Below, one piece after another: positions 51,942 to 61,134 of a stretch of 64,000 nucleotides of DNA. Positions within the stretch are counted from its first letter, which is position 1, and each line of letters starts with the position of its first letter. The notes under the pieces were generated by a model, which saw nothing but the letters and a program-made list of their open reading frames with translations, did no database searches and was not told where the DNA came from. The position numbers and the translations under genes were made by a program. Origin of the DNA: Azospirillum canadense (GTDB lineage Bacteria; Pseudomonadota; Alphaproteobacteria; Azospirillales; Azospirillaceae); the NCBI RefSeq assembly GCF_025961225.1, contig NZ_JAOQNG010000001.1, positions 2,034,501 through 2,098,500 on the forward strand, given 5' to 3'.

Positions 51942-54900
51942 TCACGCTCCGGGCGGCTTGATCCTCCAGATCGCGGCGGGGTTCTGGTTCGGGTCGAGCC
52001 AGACGTGCTGGAACTTGCCGATCCAGGTGAAGCGGTGGCCACTGAACAGGTCCTCCACCTGGACGTGGGCGCCGTCGGGCAGGCCCAGCTCCCACAGCGG
52101 AACCTCGATGGTGCCACCGTGGCCGTTGTGCGGGTCCAGGTTCACCGCGATCAGGATCACGTTGTCCTTCGCCTCCGTCATCTTGCCGTAGAGCAGGATG
52201 TTGTCGTCGAAGGCGTTGTAGAAGCGCAGGTTGGTGAACTGGTGCAGCGCCGGGTTTTCCGCCCGGATCTGGTTCAGCTTCTTGACGTAGCCGACGATGT
52301 TGCCGGGCTTGTTCCAGTCCCAGTGCCGGATCTCGTATTTTTCGGAGTGGTTGTACTCCTCCTTGCCCGGGTAGGGATCAGCCTCGCAGACGAAATACGG
52401 GGCATAGAGGCCGTAGACACCGGACAGGGTGGACGCCAGCACGGCGCGCATCATGTGCGCGGGCCGCCCGCCATGCACCAGGATCGGCGGCAGGATGTCC
52501 GGCGTGTTGGCGAAGAAATTGGGCTGCATGTAGTCCTTGGACTCGCCCTGGGTCAGCTCCGTCAGGTACTCGGTCAGCTCCGGCTTGGTGTTGCGCCAAG
52601 TGAAGTAGCTGTAGGACTGGGTGAAGCCCAGCTTGGCCAGCCGCTTCATCAGCTTCGGCCGGGTGAAGGCCTCGGCCAGGAACAGCGCGTCGGGGTAGCG
52701 GTCCTGCACCTCGCGGATCATCCATTCCCAGAAGGGGAAGGGCTTGGTGTGCGGGTTGTCGACGCGGAAAATGCGCACCCCCTCCTCGCACCAGAACAGG
52801 ACGACATCACGCAGCGCGTACCACAGGTCCGGGTAGGCTTCGCGGTAGAAGCTGACGTTGACGATGTCCTGGTACTTCTTCGGCGGGTTCTCGGCGTAGC
52901 GGATCGTGCCGTCCGGGCGCCAATAGAACCACTGCGGGTGCTGCTTGATCCAGGGATGGTCGGGGGAGCACTGGACCGCGAAGTCCAGCGCGATCTCGAT
53001 TCCGTGCCGCCGGGCCTCCTTTACGAGGCGGCGGAAGCCCTCGTGATCGCCGATCATCGGGTCGATCTCGGTGTGGCCGCCCTCGGTCGCGCCGATGGCG
53101 TAGGGCACGCCGGGGTCATTCGGGCCGGGGTTCAGCGTGTTGTTGCGCCCCTTGCGGAAGCTGCGGCCGATCGGGTGAATCGGCGGGAAGTACAGCACGT
53201 CGAAGCCCATGTCCCGGATGAAGGGCAGCATGTTCGCGACGTCGTCGAAATTGCCCGGTCGCGACGGGTCGGGCGAGGCGGAGCGCGGGAAGATCTCGAA
53301 CCACGCGGAGTAGCGCGCGGCCGTGCGGTCCACATAGACCTCCAGGTCGCAGCCGTAGCGCGACAGGTACTGCCGCTCCCCATACCGCGCCATGATCCGC
53401 CGCGGCTCGTCCGACAGGGCGTAGGCGATCAGGTCCTCGCCCTGGAGCGTGGTCATGCGCTCCACCACCCGCTCCAGCGCGCCCCGGCCCTCGCCGTCAG
53501 CAAGGCCGACGGCGTGCTCGACGAAGCGGCGGCCCTCGATCAGCTCCAGGCTGACGTCCATGCCGACGTCGTGCTTCTTCTTGAAGTCGGCGCGCCAGCT
53601 CTCCCACACGTCGCGCCAGGCGAGGATGCTGTACTGGTAGCGGCTGTTGCGGGTCAGCGGCACCTTTCCGACCCAGCGGTCGTTCTCGAAGAGGGTCATG
53701 GGCACCTCGCGCCACGCCTCCTCGTCCACGGGCCGGTAGATCACGCGGGCGGCCAGCACGAAGGTGCCGTCGGTGTAGATGTCGGCCCAGACCTCCAGCG
53801 TGTCGCCGACCACCCGCTTGACCGCAAAGCGCCCGCCCTCGATCTCCGGATAGACGTTCTCGATGGTGACGCGCCGCGCCGCCAGCTCGTCCATCCAGGC
53901 GCGCGAGTCCTTGTCGTGCTGCGGCCCCTGCTCGCCCAGATGGTGCAGCTCGATGGGCCGGCGCTGCGCCGGGCGGGCGCGGAACACGCGCATCTCCAGC
54001 GGGCGCAGGCGCAGGTCGCGGCCGGGCTCAAAAGGAACGGGCTCGGCGTCCGGGGTCACGTCCTCGAAGTCGGCGAAGGTGCCGCCGGTCTGCGCCAGCA
54101 CCGGGCCGGGGTCGATGGGGTGCGCCTGCGACTCGTCGGGGTTGACCAGCAGGACGGAGCAGCTGTCCCCCTCCCCATTGGCCCAGCCCTGCGTGCTGCG
54201 GACCAGCCCGACCACCGGGTTGTGGGGCGACGTGACGCGGCGCTGCGGCCCCTCGACGTTCAGCGCCGGGGTCTCCGCCTTCATGGCGTTGACCTTGCCG
54301 ATGAAGCCGGTCAGGTCGAGCTTCGGCGTTTCCCAATCCTCCGGCGTGGTGTGGACCACGTCCAGCTTGCGCGTGAAGCCGTACTCGAACCCCACGGGCA
54401 TCATCACGCCGGTGGAGAAGGAGGCGGCGAACAGGTAGTGCATCTTCAGCTGGGCGGCCAGCCGCTCCGTGTCCTGGCTGCCGACCTCCGCCGCCAGCCG
54501 GTCGGTGTCGTGGCTTTCCGGAAAGGCGATGGAGGGCGCGATCCAGCGGAATTCGTCATACTGGTCGAGCAGCCAATCCGACTTGAAGTCCCACCACTTG
54601 GCGCTGTTGAACAGGAAGTCGAAGCCGGCGCCGCACAGGTCGCGCACCTGCTCCACCGTGCAGCCCAGCGTCTCCGCGAAGAACTTGACCTCCGGGTCGA
54701 CGGCGCGGGAGGAGTCGATCAGCGACTTCCAGACATCGGCCGGGATCTGGTAGGCGGCGTCGCAGCGGAAGCCCTTCACGCCCAGCCCGATGTAATGGCG
54801 CAGGTAGTGCGTCCAGTACTCGACCATCCCGGCCCGCGCCTCCGGCTTGTCGTAGTCGAGCATGGCGAGGTCGCCCCACACGGTGACCAGCGACGGGTCG

Positions 54901-55289
54901 ACCGGGTCCACGGCGCGCGGGCTGTACAGTTCGCCGTCGCCGTCGCGCCGGTACCAGTCCGGATGCTCCCCGACCAGCAGCGCGTCCTTGGCCGTGTGGT
55001 TGATGACGAGGTCGAGCATCACCGACTGGCCGTGCCGCCGCGCCTCGGCGATGAAGCCGCGCAGCAGCTCGTCCGGGTGTTCCGGCGCACTCCCTTGGAG
55101 TCGATCATGCAGCCGGTAATAGTCCTTCACGGCGTAGAGGCTGCCGGAAAAGCCCGGATAGTGGATCGGGTTCAGGAACAGCCAGTCGAATCCCATGCCC
55201 TGGATGCGCGGCAGGTGTCCCGCCCAGTCGCGTACCGGGCCGATCAGGGTGGGAAACAGGTTGTAGATGCGCGGTCCAGCGGTGGCCAT
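51942..55289 (-). CDS. GH13 alpha-amylase-like domain fused to maltose-1-phosphate maltosyltransferase GlgE
   Basis: A 1115-residue fusion. The N-terminal 450 residues are a GH13-type barrel (RIYNLFPTLIGPVRDWAGHL, VMLDLVINHTAKDA, GFRCDAAYQIPADVW, FFAETLGC, FPESHDTDRLA). The C-terminal part is GlgE (GH13_3): RVTIENVYPEIEGGRFAVKR, VLYFPPIHPIGRSFRKGRNN, nucleophile Asp in GVRIFRVDNPHTKP, acid Glu in FLAEAFTRP, and YFTWRNTKPELTEYL. GlgE extends alpha-1,4-glucan from maltose 1-phosphate. ATG at 55289 has AGGA upstream. The two catalytic units in one chain suggest coupled glucan making and trimming. Other glg/tre genes are absent here. Confidence 0.9.
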   Translation of the reverse strand: MATAGPRIYNLFPTLIGPVRDWAGHLPRIQGMGFDWLFLNPIHYPGFSGSLYAVKDYYRLHDRLQGSAPEHPDELLRGFIAEARRHGQSVMLDLVINHTAKDALLVGEHPDWYRRDGDGELYSPRAVDPVDPSLVTVWGDLAMLDYDKPEARAGMVEYWTHYLRHYIGLGVKGFRCDAAYQIPADVWKSLIDSSRAVDPEVKFFAETLGCTVEQVRDLCGAGFDFLFNSAKWWDFKSDWLLDQYDEFRWIAPSIAFPESHDTDRLAAEVGSQDTERLAAQLKMHYLFAASFSTGVMMPVGFEYGFTRKLDVVHTTPEDWETPKLDLTGFIGKVNAMKAETPALNVEGPQRRVTSPHNPVVGLVRSTQGWANGEGDSCSVLLVNPDESQAHPIDPGPVLAQTGGTFADFEDVTPDAEPVPFEPGRDLRLRPLEMRVFRARPAQRRPIELHHLGEQGPQHDKDSRAWMDELAARRVTIENVYPEIEGGRFAVKRVVGDTLEVWADIYTDGTFVLAARVIYRPVDEEAWREVPMTLFENDRWVGKVPLTRNSRYQYSILAWRDVWESWRADFKKKHDVGMDVSLELIEGRRFVEHAVGLADGEGRGALERVVERMTTLQGEDLIAYALSDEPRRIMARYGERQYLSRYGCDLEVYVDRTAARYSAWFEIFPRSASPDPSRPGNFDDVANMLPFIRDMGFDVLYFPPIHPIGRSFRKGRNNTLNPGPNDPGVPYAIGATEGGHTEIDPMIGDHEGFRRLVKEARRHGIEIALDFAVQCSPDHPWIKQHPQWFYWRPDGTIRYAENPPKKYQDIVNVSFYREAYPDLWYALRDVVLFWCEEGVRIFRVDNPHTKPFPFWEWMIREVQDRYPDALFLAEAFTRPKLMKRLAKLGFTQSYSYFTWRNTKPELTEYLTELTQGESKDYMQPNFFANTPDILPPILVHGGRPAHMMRAVLASTLSGVYGLYAPYFVCEADPYPGKEEYNHSEKYEIRHWDWNKPGNIVGYVKKLNQIRAENPALHQFTNLRFYNAFDDNILLYGKMTEAKDNVILIAVNLDPHNGHGGTIEVPLWELGLPDGAHVQVEDLFSGHRFTWIGKFQHVWLDPNQNPAAIWRIKPPGA

Positions 55290-55476
55290 CCGGGGTTCCT
55301 CGTGGTCGGCTGTGGCACGCCCGCCCGGCTTGCCGGTTGACAAGCCGCAAGCCCCCCTATGGGATCGCCCCATATGGGATTGCTCAACGGCGGCAACGGA
55401 AGCCCGGCGGTGCGCACGCGCTCAACCCCGGCGAGGCGCGAAGGTTCCGCCATCGGCGGCAGCGGAAGGGACAGGA

Positions 55477-56307
55477 ATGGGAAACGGGAACGGCAAGATC
55501 CGCCTCGACAAGCTGGACGTCAAGGCGGCCACCATCGCCAGCAAGGAGGAGTACGAGAAGCGACTCGACAAGCTCCAGAAGGAGCTTCTGCACATCCAGC
55601 AGACCTACTGGCACGAAAAGCGCCGCGCCATTGTGGTGTTCGAGGGTTGGGACGCCGCCGGCAAGGGCGGCTGCATCCGCCGCCTGACCGAACCGCTCGA
55701 CCCCCGCGGCTTCCACGTCTGGCCGATCAGCGCGCCGACGGCCGAGGAGCAGGGCAAGCACTACCTCTACCGCTTCTGGACCAAGCTGCCGGCGCCGGGC
55801 ACCTTCGCGGTCTTCGACCGCTCCTGGTACGGCCGCGTGCTGGTGGAGCGGGTGGAGGGCTTCGCCGGCAAGGACGACTGGAAGCGCGCCTACGACGAGA
55901 TCGTCGCCTTCGAGCGGATGCTGACCGACGACGGCGCCCGCATCATCAAGATCTTCATGCACATCACCCAGGACGAGCAGCTCGACCGCTTCCGGGAGCG
56001 GCTGACCAACCCCTACAAGCGCTGGAAGCTGACCGAGGAGGACCTGCGCAACCGGGCGAAGTGGGACGACTACACCAAGGCCATCGAGGCGATGTTCGAG
56101 AAGACCTCGACCGACACCGCGCCCTGGCACGCCGTCCCCGCCAACTCCAAATGGTACGCGCGCCTGAAGGTGCTGGAGATCGTGACGGAAACCCTGCGCA
56201 AGGGCGTCAACGTCGCCCCGCCGCCCATCGACCTGTCCGTCGCCAAGGTCGCGGCGGAGGTGCTGGGCATCCATCTCAGCTTCGGCGTGGACGGGAAGGA
56301 GCCGTGA
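55477..56307 (+). CDS. ppk2: Polyphosphate kinase 2
   Basis: Uses polyphosphate to phosphorylate nucleotides, or the reverse, in the cytosol. The 276-residue protein is a class I-like single-domain PPK2: Walker A FEGWDAAGKGG at residues 55-65, lid region with PLDPRGFHVWPIS, Walker B FAVFDRSWYGRVLVERVEGF, and YRFWTKLPAPG. ATG at 55477 has AGGA just upstream. Divergent from the GlgE gene by 187 bp. A REP-like inverted repeat directly follows the stop. Confidence 0.95.
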   Translation: MGNGNGKIRLDKLDVKAATIASKEEYEKRLDKLQKELLHIQQTYWHEKRRAIVVFEGWDAAGKGGCIRRLTEPLDPRGFHVWPISAPTAEEQGKHYLYRFWTKLPAPGTFAVFDRSWYGRVLVERVEGFAGKDDWKRAYDEIVAFERMLTDDGARIIKIFMHITQDEQLDRFRERLTNPYKRWKLTEEDLRNRAKWDDYTKAIEAMFEKTSTDTAPWHAVPANSKWYARLKVLEIVTETLRKGVNVAPPPIDLSVAKVAAEVLGIHLSFGVDGKEP

Positions 56308-56389
56308 GTTGGGTTGCGCTGCGCTCCACCCAACCTACGGGCCCTGTTGGGAAGCATCGTAGGTCGGGTGGAGCGCAGCGCAACCCGAC
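56308..56389. repeat. REP-like inverted repeat with 32-base arms
   Basis: The arms at 56308-56339 and 56358-56389 are complementary over 32 bases apart from one mismatch and one wobble; the left core is gggttgcgctgcgctccacc and the right core ggtggagcgcagcgcaaccc. The loop is about 18 bases. It starts one base after the ppk2 stop. This sequence type (gcgctgcgctccaccc) is familiar as an extragenic palindrome dispersed in many proteobacteria. It may end transcription or stabilise the mRNA. Confidence 0.88.
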
Positions 56390-56507
56390 ACCCGCCGCCA
56401 AGCCCGCGGGTCAATTGTCCTGAGCGCAGAGGTATAGGGAAAAACCGCAAGGGAACGCGCGATTCGCTCACCATGGGACCGTCACGTCGTCGATGGGAGG
56501 GTGAAAC

Positions 56508-56924
56508 ATGCGGACTGTTGTTCTGGGAGCCCTTGTTGCCCTTTCCGGCGCCCTGGCCGGGCCGGCCGCGGCCGAGACGTCGCATCCGGTGCCGGCCCCC
56601 GCCCTGCACGTCCAGACCGGAATCGCCGGGGGCGTGTACCGGGACGGGACGGGGATCTGGGACATCATGTGGGAGGCCAAGGGCTGCGGCGCGGCGCGCG
56701 AGGCCATCTACGCCATCCGGTTCCCGAAGCCCTACGCGGCCGTGCCCGTCGTCACCGCCGCCCTCACCACAGTCGACGTGGCCAATGCGACCAACTGGCG
56801 GCTGAAGACCGACGTCTATGACGTCACCAAGGACGGCTTCACCCTCCGCTTTGGCACTTGGTGCGACACCAGTGTCTACAGCGCCAAGGTCCAGTGGACG
56901 GCGTTCGGGGTTCCCGCACATTAA
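56508..56924 (+). CDS. Exported H-type lectin-domain protein
   Basis: A 138-residue secreted protein. Signal peptide MRTVVLGALVALSGALAGPA ends near AAAETS. The C-terminal 70 residues match the H-type lectin fold seen in snail agglutinin and discoidin: IRFPKPYAAVPVVTAALTTV, then TNWRLKTDVYDVTKDGFTLR and GTWCDTSVYSAKVQWTAFG. The domain binds GalNAc-like sugars as a trimer or hexamer. Two Cys (KGCG, TWCD) could pair. ATG at 56508 has GGGAGG seven bases upstream. A bacterial secreted lectin could act in surface attachment. Its stop codon lies in the first of a row of hairpins. Confidence 0.85.
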   Translation: MRTVVLGALVALSGALAGPAAAETSHPVPAPALHVQTGIAGGVYRDGTGIWDIMWEAKGCGAAREAIYAIRFPKPYAAVPVVTAALTTVDVANATNWRLKTDVYDVTKDGFTLRFGTWCDTSVYSAKVQWTAFGVPAH

Positions 56925-57113
56925 AGCGAACTTCGGTTCGCTTTAGATTCACACGTCCTCATCCGCCGGCTCTCAGCGGATGCCTTTGGCATCCGCCTGC
57001 CGCCAGCGGGAACTTCGTTCCCGCGAGAGGCCAAGCTTCGGCCGCCAATCTCTGAACAGAAAGCTGGCGGCCGGGACCACGGTCGCGGTCCAAAGCGGAT
57101 CGCAATCCGCTTT
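56922..57113. repeat. Cluster of at least five hairpins between the lectin and ClC genes
   Basis: Perfect stems in order: taaagcgaac-ttcg-gttcgcttta (56922-56945, ten pairs with a C(TTCG)G loop); gcggatgcc-ttt-ggcatccgc (56976-56996); gcgggaac-ttc-gttcccgc (57006-57024); cggccgcca (57039-57047) with tggcggccg (57065-57073); and aaagcggat-cgca-atccgcttt (57092-57113). An imperfect one (ggaccacg/cgcggtcc, 57074-57091) fills the remaining gap. The first and last begin and end with the same aaagcg/cgcttt. The array lies between convergent gene ends and may terminate both, but its regularity suggests a mosaic repeat family. Confidence 0.85.
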
Positions 57114-57136
57114 AACCGGCCGGTTCGCCCGCCGCA

Positions 57137-58972
57137 TCAATCACGCCCGTAGAGGCTCCGCTCGCCCAGCTCCTCGCCGCGCTGGCGCTCCAGCTCCTGG
57201 CTGTAGCGGCGGAGCGCATAGGCCTCGGTGATGTATCCGGCGATGCGGCGGTCGGTGCGCGCGGTCAGCACCGGCAACGCCTCCACCTCGCAGGCGTGAA
57301 AACGCTGGAGCACGCGGCGCACGTCGTCGCCGGGCAGCACGAAGGCCTCCGGGTGCCGGGCCAACTCGCCGACCGGCTGGTGTGCCGCTTCCTCGCCGAG
57401 GGAGGGGTCGTGCACCGCGTCCATGTCGATCACCCCGGCATAGGCGCCGCTCGGCTCCACCGCGAAGACCTGCTTGGCCGAGCCCACGGGGTAGAGCCGG
57501 CGCAACGCGTCCACGGTTTGGGTGGTCAGCACGGTCTTGGCATCGGCGCGCATCAGCCGCAGGGCGGTCAGCTCCGCCACCCAGCCGATGTCGTAGGCGC
57601 CGCGGATCGGCACGCCGCGCAGGTGGAAGCGCCAGGTCGCGAAGGAATAGCCGAAGGCCTGCCGCACGACGGTGGTGGAGACGACCACCCCGATCATGAC
57701 GCCCGACGCCGCCCAGAAGTCCTGCGTCGCCTCCAGAACCAGAAGCACCATGGTGACCGGCGCGCCGACGATGCCGGCGGCGACCGACCCCATGCCGACC
57801 AGCACCAGCAGCATCCGGTCGATGCCGAGCCCCGGGACGTACGCGTCGACGGCGCCATAGAGAACGCCGCCGAACAGCCCGCCCAGCAGGAGCGACGCGC
57901 TGAACAGCCCGCCGCGGAAGCCGGAGCCCAGCGACAGGGCCGACGCCACGATCTTGGCGAGGAGCAGGATGGCCATTGCCTGCAGCCCGTCGGTGACGTG
58001 CGCCGGGTCCGCGCCGGGGCCGGCGCCCAGCACCTGCGGCACGGCCAGCGCCAGCGCGCCGAGGCAGAGGCCGCCCAGCGCCGGGCGCGCCCACACGGGA
58101 ACCGGCAGGGCGCGGAATCCGCGTTCCGCCACCGTGACCGCCTGCATGGCGAGGATGCTGACCCACCCCGCAAGAAAGCCCAGCACGCCGCAGCCCACGT
58201 AATCCAAGCCCTCGACCGCAACGGGGCGGACGAATTGCAGCGGCATGTCCGCGTCGGTCAGCCCGTTCGCCACCGCCACGGCAGTCACCGCCGCCGCCCC
58301 GACCGGGGCCAGCGTCGCGATGGTGTAACCGCCGAGCACCAGCTCGAACGCGTAGAAGGCGCCGGCGAGCGGGGCGTCGTAGGCCGCCGCAATCGCCGCC
58401 GCAGCACCACAGCCGACGAGCGTGCGCAGGTCGGCACGGCGCAGGCGAAGCCTCTGCCCCACCACCGAGGCGAGGCCGGAGCCAGCCTGGGTGTAGGCCG
58501 CCTCCATCCCGACCGACGCGCCGGAGCCGTTCGACAGCATGGTGGACAGGGTCAGGCGCAGGCTGTCGATCAGCGACATCTTGCCGCCGTACAGCGCGTT
58601 CGCCTCGACCGGGTCGACGATCTCGTTGGGCCGCCAGCGCCGCACCAGCTTGACCAGCAGGCCAAGCGCCAGCCCGCCAACCGCGGGCACCAGCGCGATG
58701 CGCCAGGGATCGCCCGCCACCGCCTGGCCCAGGTTCATCCCGTCCGGCAAATCGAAGGCCGTCGCCTGCGCCCAGGCCACCGCCTCGTGCAGCAGGGCCA
58801 CCGCAAACCCGATCACGCCGCCGATCGCGGCGGCCAGCAGAAGGACGGCGAGCGTGCTGTTGCGCAGGCTCTGCCGGGTCAGCGTCGCGGTCGATCGCTC
58901 GCTGGTCAGGATGCTGGCGGCGTCGCTCGCCGCCCCACGGATTCCGGTGACGTCGTCGGGCATGCCTTGCAT
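57137..58972 (-). CDS. ClC-family chloride channel/transporter with CBS domains
   Basis: A 611-residue membrane protein. About 10-12 helices span residues 35-440; GSGASVGMEAAYTQAGSGLA is the variant of the family's G-R-E-G-P segment and keeps the Glu that gates the pore, and LGSGFRGGLFSASLLLGGLF is the matching later segment. Two CBS domains fill the C-terminal 160 residues (VEPSGAYAGVIDMDAVHDPS and HACEVEALPVLTARTDRRIA). ClC proteins move Cl- or exchange Cl-/H+; the changed filter segment makes ion selectivity uncertain. ATG 58972 or 58963; no clear ribosome-binding site. Confidence 0.92.
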   Translation of the reverse strand: MQGMPDDVTGIRGAASDAASILTSERSTATLTRQSLRNSTLAVLLLAAAIGGVIGFAVALLHEAVAWAQATAFDLPDGMNLGQAVAGDPWRIALVPAVGGLALGLLVKLVRRWRPNEIVDPVEANALYGGKMSLIDSLRLTLSTMLSNGSGASVGMEAAYTQAGSGLASVVGQRLRLRRADLRTLVGCGAAAAIAAAYDAPLAGAFYAFELVLGGYTIATLAPVGAAAVTAVAVANGLTDADMPLQFVRPVAVEGLDYVGCGVLGFLAGWVSILAMQAVTVAERGFRALPVPVWARPALGGLCLGALALAVPQVLGAGPGADPAHVTDGLQAMAILLLAKIVASALSLGSGFRGGLFSASLLLGGLFGGVLYGAVDAYVPGLGIDRMLLVLVGMGSVAAGIVGAPVTMVLLVLEATQDFWAASGVMIGVVVSTTVVRQAFGYSFATWRFHLRGVPIRGAYDIGWVAELTALRLMRADAKTVLTTQTVDALRRLYPVGSAKQVFAVEPSGAYAGVIDMDAVHDPSLGEEAAHQPVGELARHPEAFVLPGDDVRRVLQRFHACEVEALPVLTARTDRRIAGYITEAYALRRYSQELERQRGEELGERSLYGRD

Positions 58973-59025
58973 AACCGCGACGGACGGATTTCGCTCCGCC
59001 CGCGCGGGTAATGCGCTAGCCCTTA

Positions 59026-60273
59026 TTACGGCTTGGCCTTCTCCGGCGCGGCCGCCTGGGGAGCGGCCGGGGCTCCCGCCTGCGCGGCGGGCGCCGGGGC
59101 GGTGGCGATCTTGCGCAGCACCTCCGCGAGGTTGTCGCGGACCTTGTCGGCCAGCGCCTTGTCCGCATCGGCGGACTCGTGGAACAGCACGGTGAACAGG
59201 TGCGCCGACGACAGGAAGAAGGTCAGCGAAACGTGGAGGTTGCCCTCCTTCAGCGTGCAGTCCATGGCGCCGGTGCGCAGCGACAGGCCGGGGAACTCCT
59301 CCGCGGGATTCAGCGTGGCGGCGTGGGTGCCGTCGCAGCGCTTCTTCATCGCCTCCACATAGGCCTCCGTCAGGTCGGCCAGCTTGGCGTCGTCGCCGAC
59401 CACCCGCTCCTTGATGCCGCCCATGATCGGGCCGATGCGCCAGGCGAGGTCGGCCGGGCGTTCGTCCTTCGGGATGTTGTCGAGCGCGACCGCCTGCGCG
59501 TCGCGCACGCCGGCGGCCCTCAGCAGGTCGGATAGCCCGGCCGGGAGCGCCGGGCCCTTCGGCTTGCCGTCCTTGCCGGTGTTGGACGCGGTGGACATCG
59601 GCGGCACGTCGCCCGACTTGTCCACGCAGGTCTTCAGGTCGCCGAGGATCTTCTTGGTGCCCTTCAGCTGGAACACGATGCGGTCGCTGTCGGAGGAGAA
59701 GACCAGCTCCTTGCCGCTCATCATCGCGCTGTACAGCTCGTCGTCCTTGCCGTTGGGGACGACCAGCATGTCCGGCTTCGGCGCCACGGCGATGCGCTCG
59801 CGCGTCAGCTTGCCGTCAACGGAGACCTTCACCTTCCACTGCTGCCCGCCCGGCAACTCGGCGCCCGGGATCCCGATGCCCAGGTTCACCTCGCCCTTCG
59901 GGTTGCGCGCAACCATCAGCGTGTGGCCGGTGTCGAAGCGGCCCTCGATCGCGCAATAGGCGAACTTGCCGTCCTTGTCCTTGGCCGGCCCGCCCTCCCA
60001 GCCGTCCTCCAGCACCGACGGGCCGGACTTGGTCGGCGCGGTGCCGGGTGCGGGCGCCTGCCCGGCCGGCGTGGACTGTGCAGCGGGGGCAGCCGGGACC
60101 GCCGGCGCTGCGGGAGCGGGCGCCGCGGGCGCTTGGTTGGACGGAAGCGGGTAGTACATGACCGGCGGATCGACCGGCACCAGCTCCGCCACCTGCGGCC
60201 CGGCGGCGTGGGCGGCGGTCGCCCCCAGCAGCAGAAGGGCGGAAAGCGCGACGGCGGCGGACGTGTCGGTCAT
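59026..60273 (-). CDS. Exported hypothetical protein with Pro/Ala-rich linker
   Basis: A 415-residue exported protein of unknown function. Signal peptide MTDTSAAVALSALLLLGATA is cleaved near AHAAG; then comes a linker of Ala/Pro repeats (APAAPAVPAAPAAQ) of about 45 residues, a globular region with FAYCAIEGRFDTGHTLMVAR, VNLGIGIPGAELPGGQQWKV and two likely disulfide Cys, a second region ending LRTGAMDCTLKEGNLHVSLT, and an Ala/Pro-rich tail. The strands hint at invasion-associated-locus-B-like folds but no motif proves it. Start ATG 60273 has AAGGA eleven bases upstream. Lies between the ClC and liv genes. Confidence 0.75.
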   Translation of the reverse strand: MTDTSAAVALSALLLLGATAAHAAGPQVAELVPVDPPVMYYPLPSNQAPAAPAPAAPAVPAAPAAQSTPAGQAPAPGTAPTKSGPSVLEDGWEGGPAKDKDGKFAYCAIEGRFDTGHTLMVARNPKGEVNLGIGIPGAELPGGQQWKVKVSVDGKLTRERIAVAPKPDMLVVPNGKDDELYSAMMSGKELVFSSDSDRIVFQLKGTKKILGDLKTCVDKSGDVPPMSTASNTGKDGKPKGPALPAGLSDLLRAAGVRDAQAVALDNIPKDERPADLAWRIGPIMGGIKERVVGDDAKLADLTEAYVEAMKKRCDGTHAATLNPAEEFPGLSLRTGAMDCTLKEGNLHVSLTFFLSSAHLFTVLFHESADADKALADKVRDNLAEVLRKIATAPAPAAQAGAPAAPQAAAPEKAKP

Positions 60274-60414
60274 GGTAAAAACTATCCTTGGGGGCCTGCA
60301 GGGGGGCGAATCACCGCCGGAAGCTAGCCCTGCACGCCCGGATCGGCAAGCGGAAGAGGAACGCGTCTCCAGAAAGTTCACCCACCCCGGAGCAACCGCC
60401 CGAACGCCCGCCCA

Positions 60415-61134
60415 TTACCCACCCAGAAAGGCCTCGCGCAGGGCGTCCTCCGGCAGCTTGTCGGCCGGTCCGTCGTGGACGATGCGCCCCAGCCGCATCA
60501 GCACCGCGCGCCCGGTGGCGGCCAGCGCTCGGGCGGCGCTCTGCTCGGCGACCAGAACCGTCGTGCCGGCGGCGGCGATGGACCGCACGGCGCCGAACAC
60601 CTCGCCCGCCAGCTTCGGCGAGAGGCCGAGCGAGGGCTCGTCCAGCAGGAGAAGGCGCGGCCGCCCCATCAGCGCGCGCCCGACCGCCAGCATCTGCTGC
60701 TGTCCGCCGGACAGCCGCCACGCCCGCTCCGCCGCCTTGCCGGCAAGATCGGGGAACAGCGCGAACACCCGCTCCAAGTCGTCGGCGCGGGCGGCGCGGC
60801 CCAGCGGGCTCGCGACCTCCAGGTTGTCGCGCACGCTCATGCCAGGGAATACGCGCCGGCCCTCCGGCACATAGCCGAGGCCGCGGCGGACGCGCTTTTC
60901 CGGGGCAAGGGTCGTGATCGCCTCCCCGTCCAGCCACAGCCCGCCGCCGCGCAGCGGGACGAGACCGAGGATCGCCTTCAGCAGAGTCGACTTGCCCGCC
61001 CCGTTCGCTCCCAGCAGGGCCACCGCCTCCCCCGCGGCGAGCGACAGGGACAGGTTGTTCACCGCCACGGCGCCGCCATAGCCGGCGGTCAAACCCTCGA
61101 TCCGCAACAGCGGTTCCGGCTCCGGAACGGTCAC
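60415..61134 (-). CDS. livF: Branched-chain amino-acid ABC transporter ATP-binding protein LivF
   Basis: Cytosolic ATPase of the LIV-type importer, 239 residues. Walker A GANGAGKS at residues 42-49, signature LSGGQQQMLAVGRALM, Walker B LLLLDEPSLGLSP and the H-loop region VLVAEQ are intact; the LivF-type GYVPEGRRVFPGMSV is present. The GTG start at 61134 overlaps the LivM-LivG stop by four bases (GTGA). It is the last gene of the liv operon. The actual substrate could be branched-chain amino acids, urea or another small amide. Confidence 0.93.
   Translation of the reverse strand: MTVPEPEPLLRIEGLTAGYGGAVAVNNLSLSLAAGEAVALLGANGAGKSTLLKAILGLVPLRGGGLWLDGEAITTLAPEKRVRRGLGYVPEGRRVFPGMSVRDNLEVASPLGRAARADDLERVFALFPDLAGKAAERAWRLSGGQQQMLAVGRALMGRPRLLLLDEPSLGLSPKLAGEVFGAVRSIAAAGTTVLVAEQSAARALAATGRAVLMRLGRIVHDGPADKLPEDALREAFLGG

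Noticed and set aside
52005..55340. Long open frame antisense to the GlgE fusion
   Set aside because: Shadow of a real gene, with repetitive Arg/Val/Gly composition.
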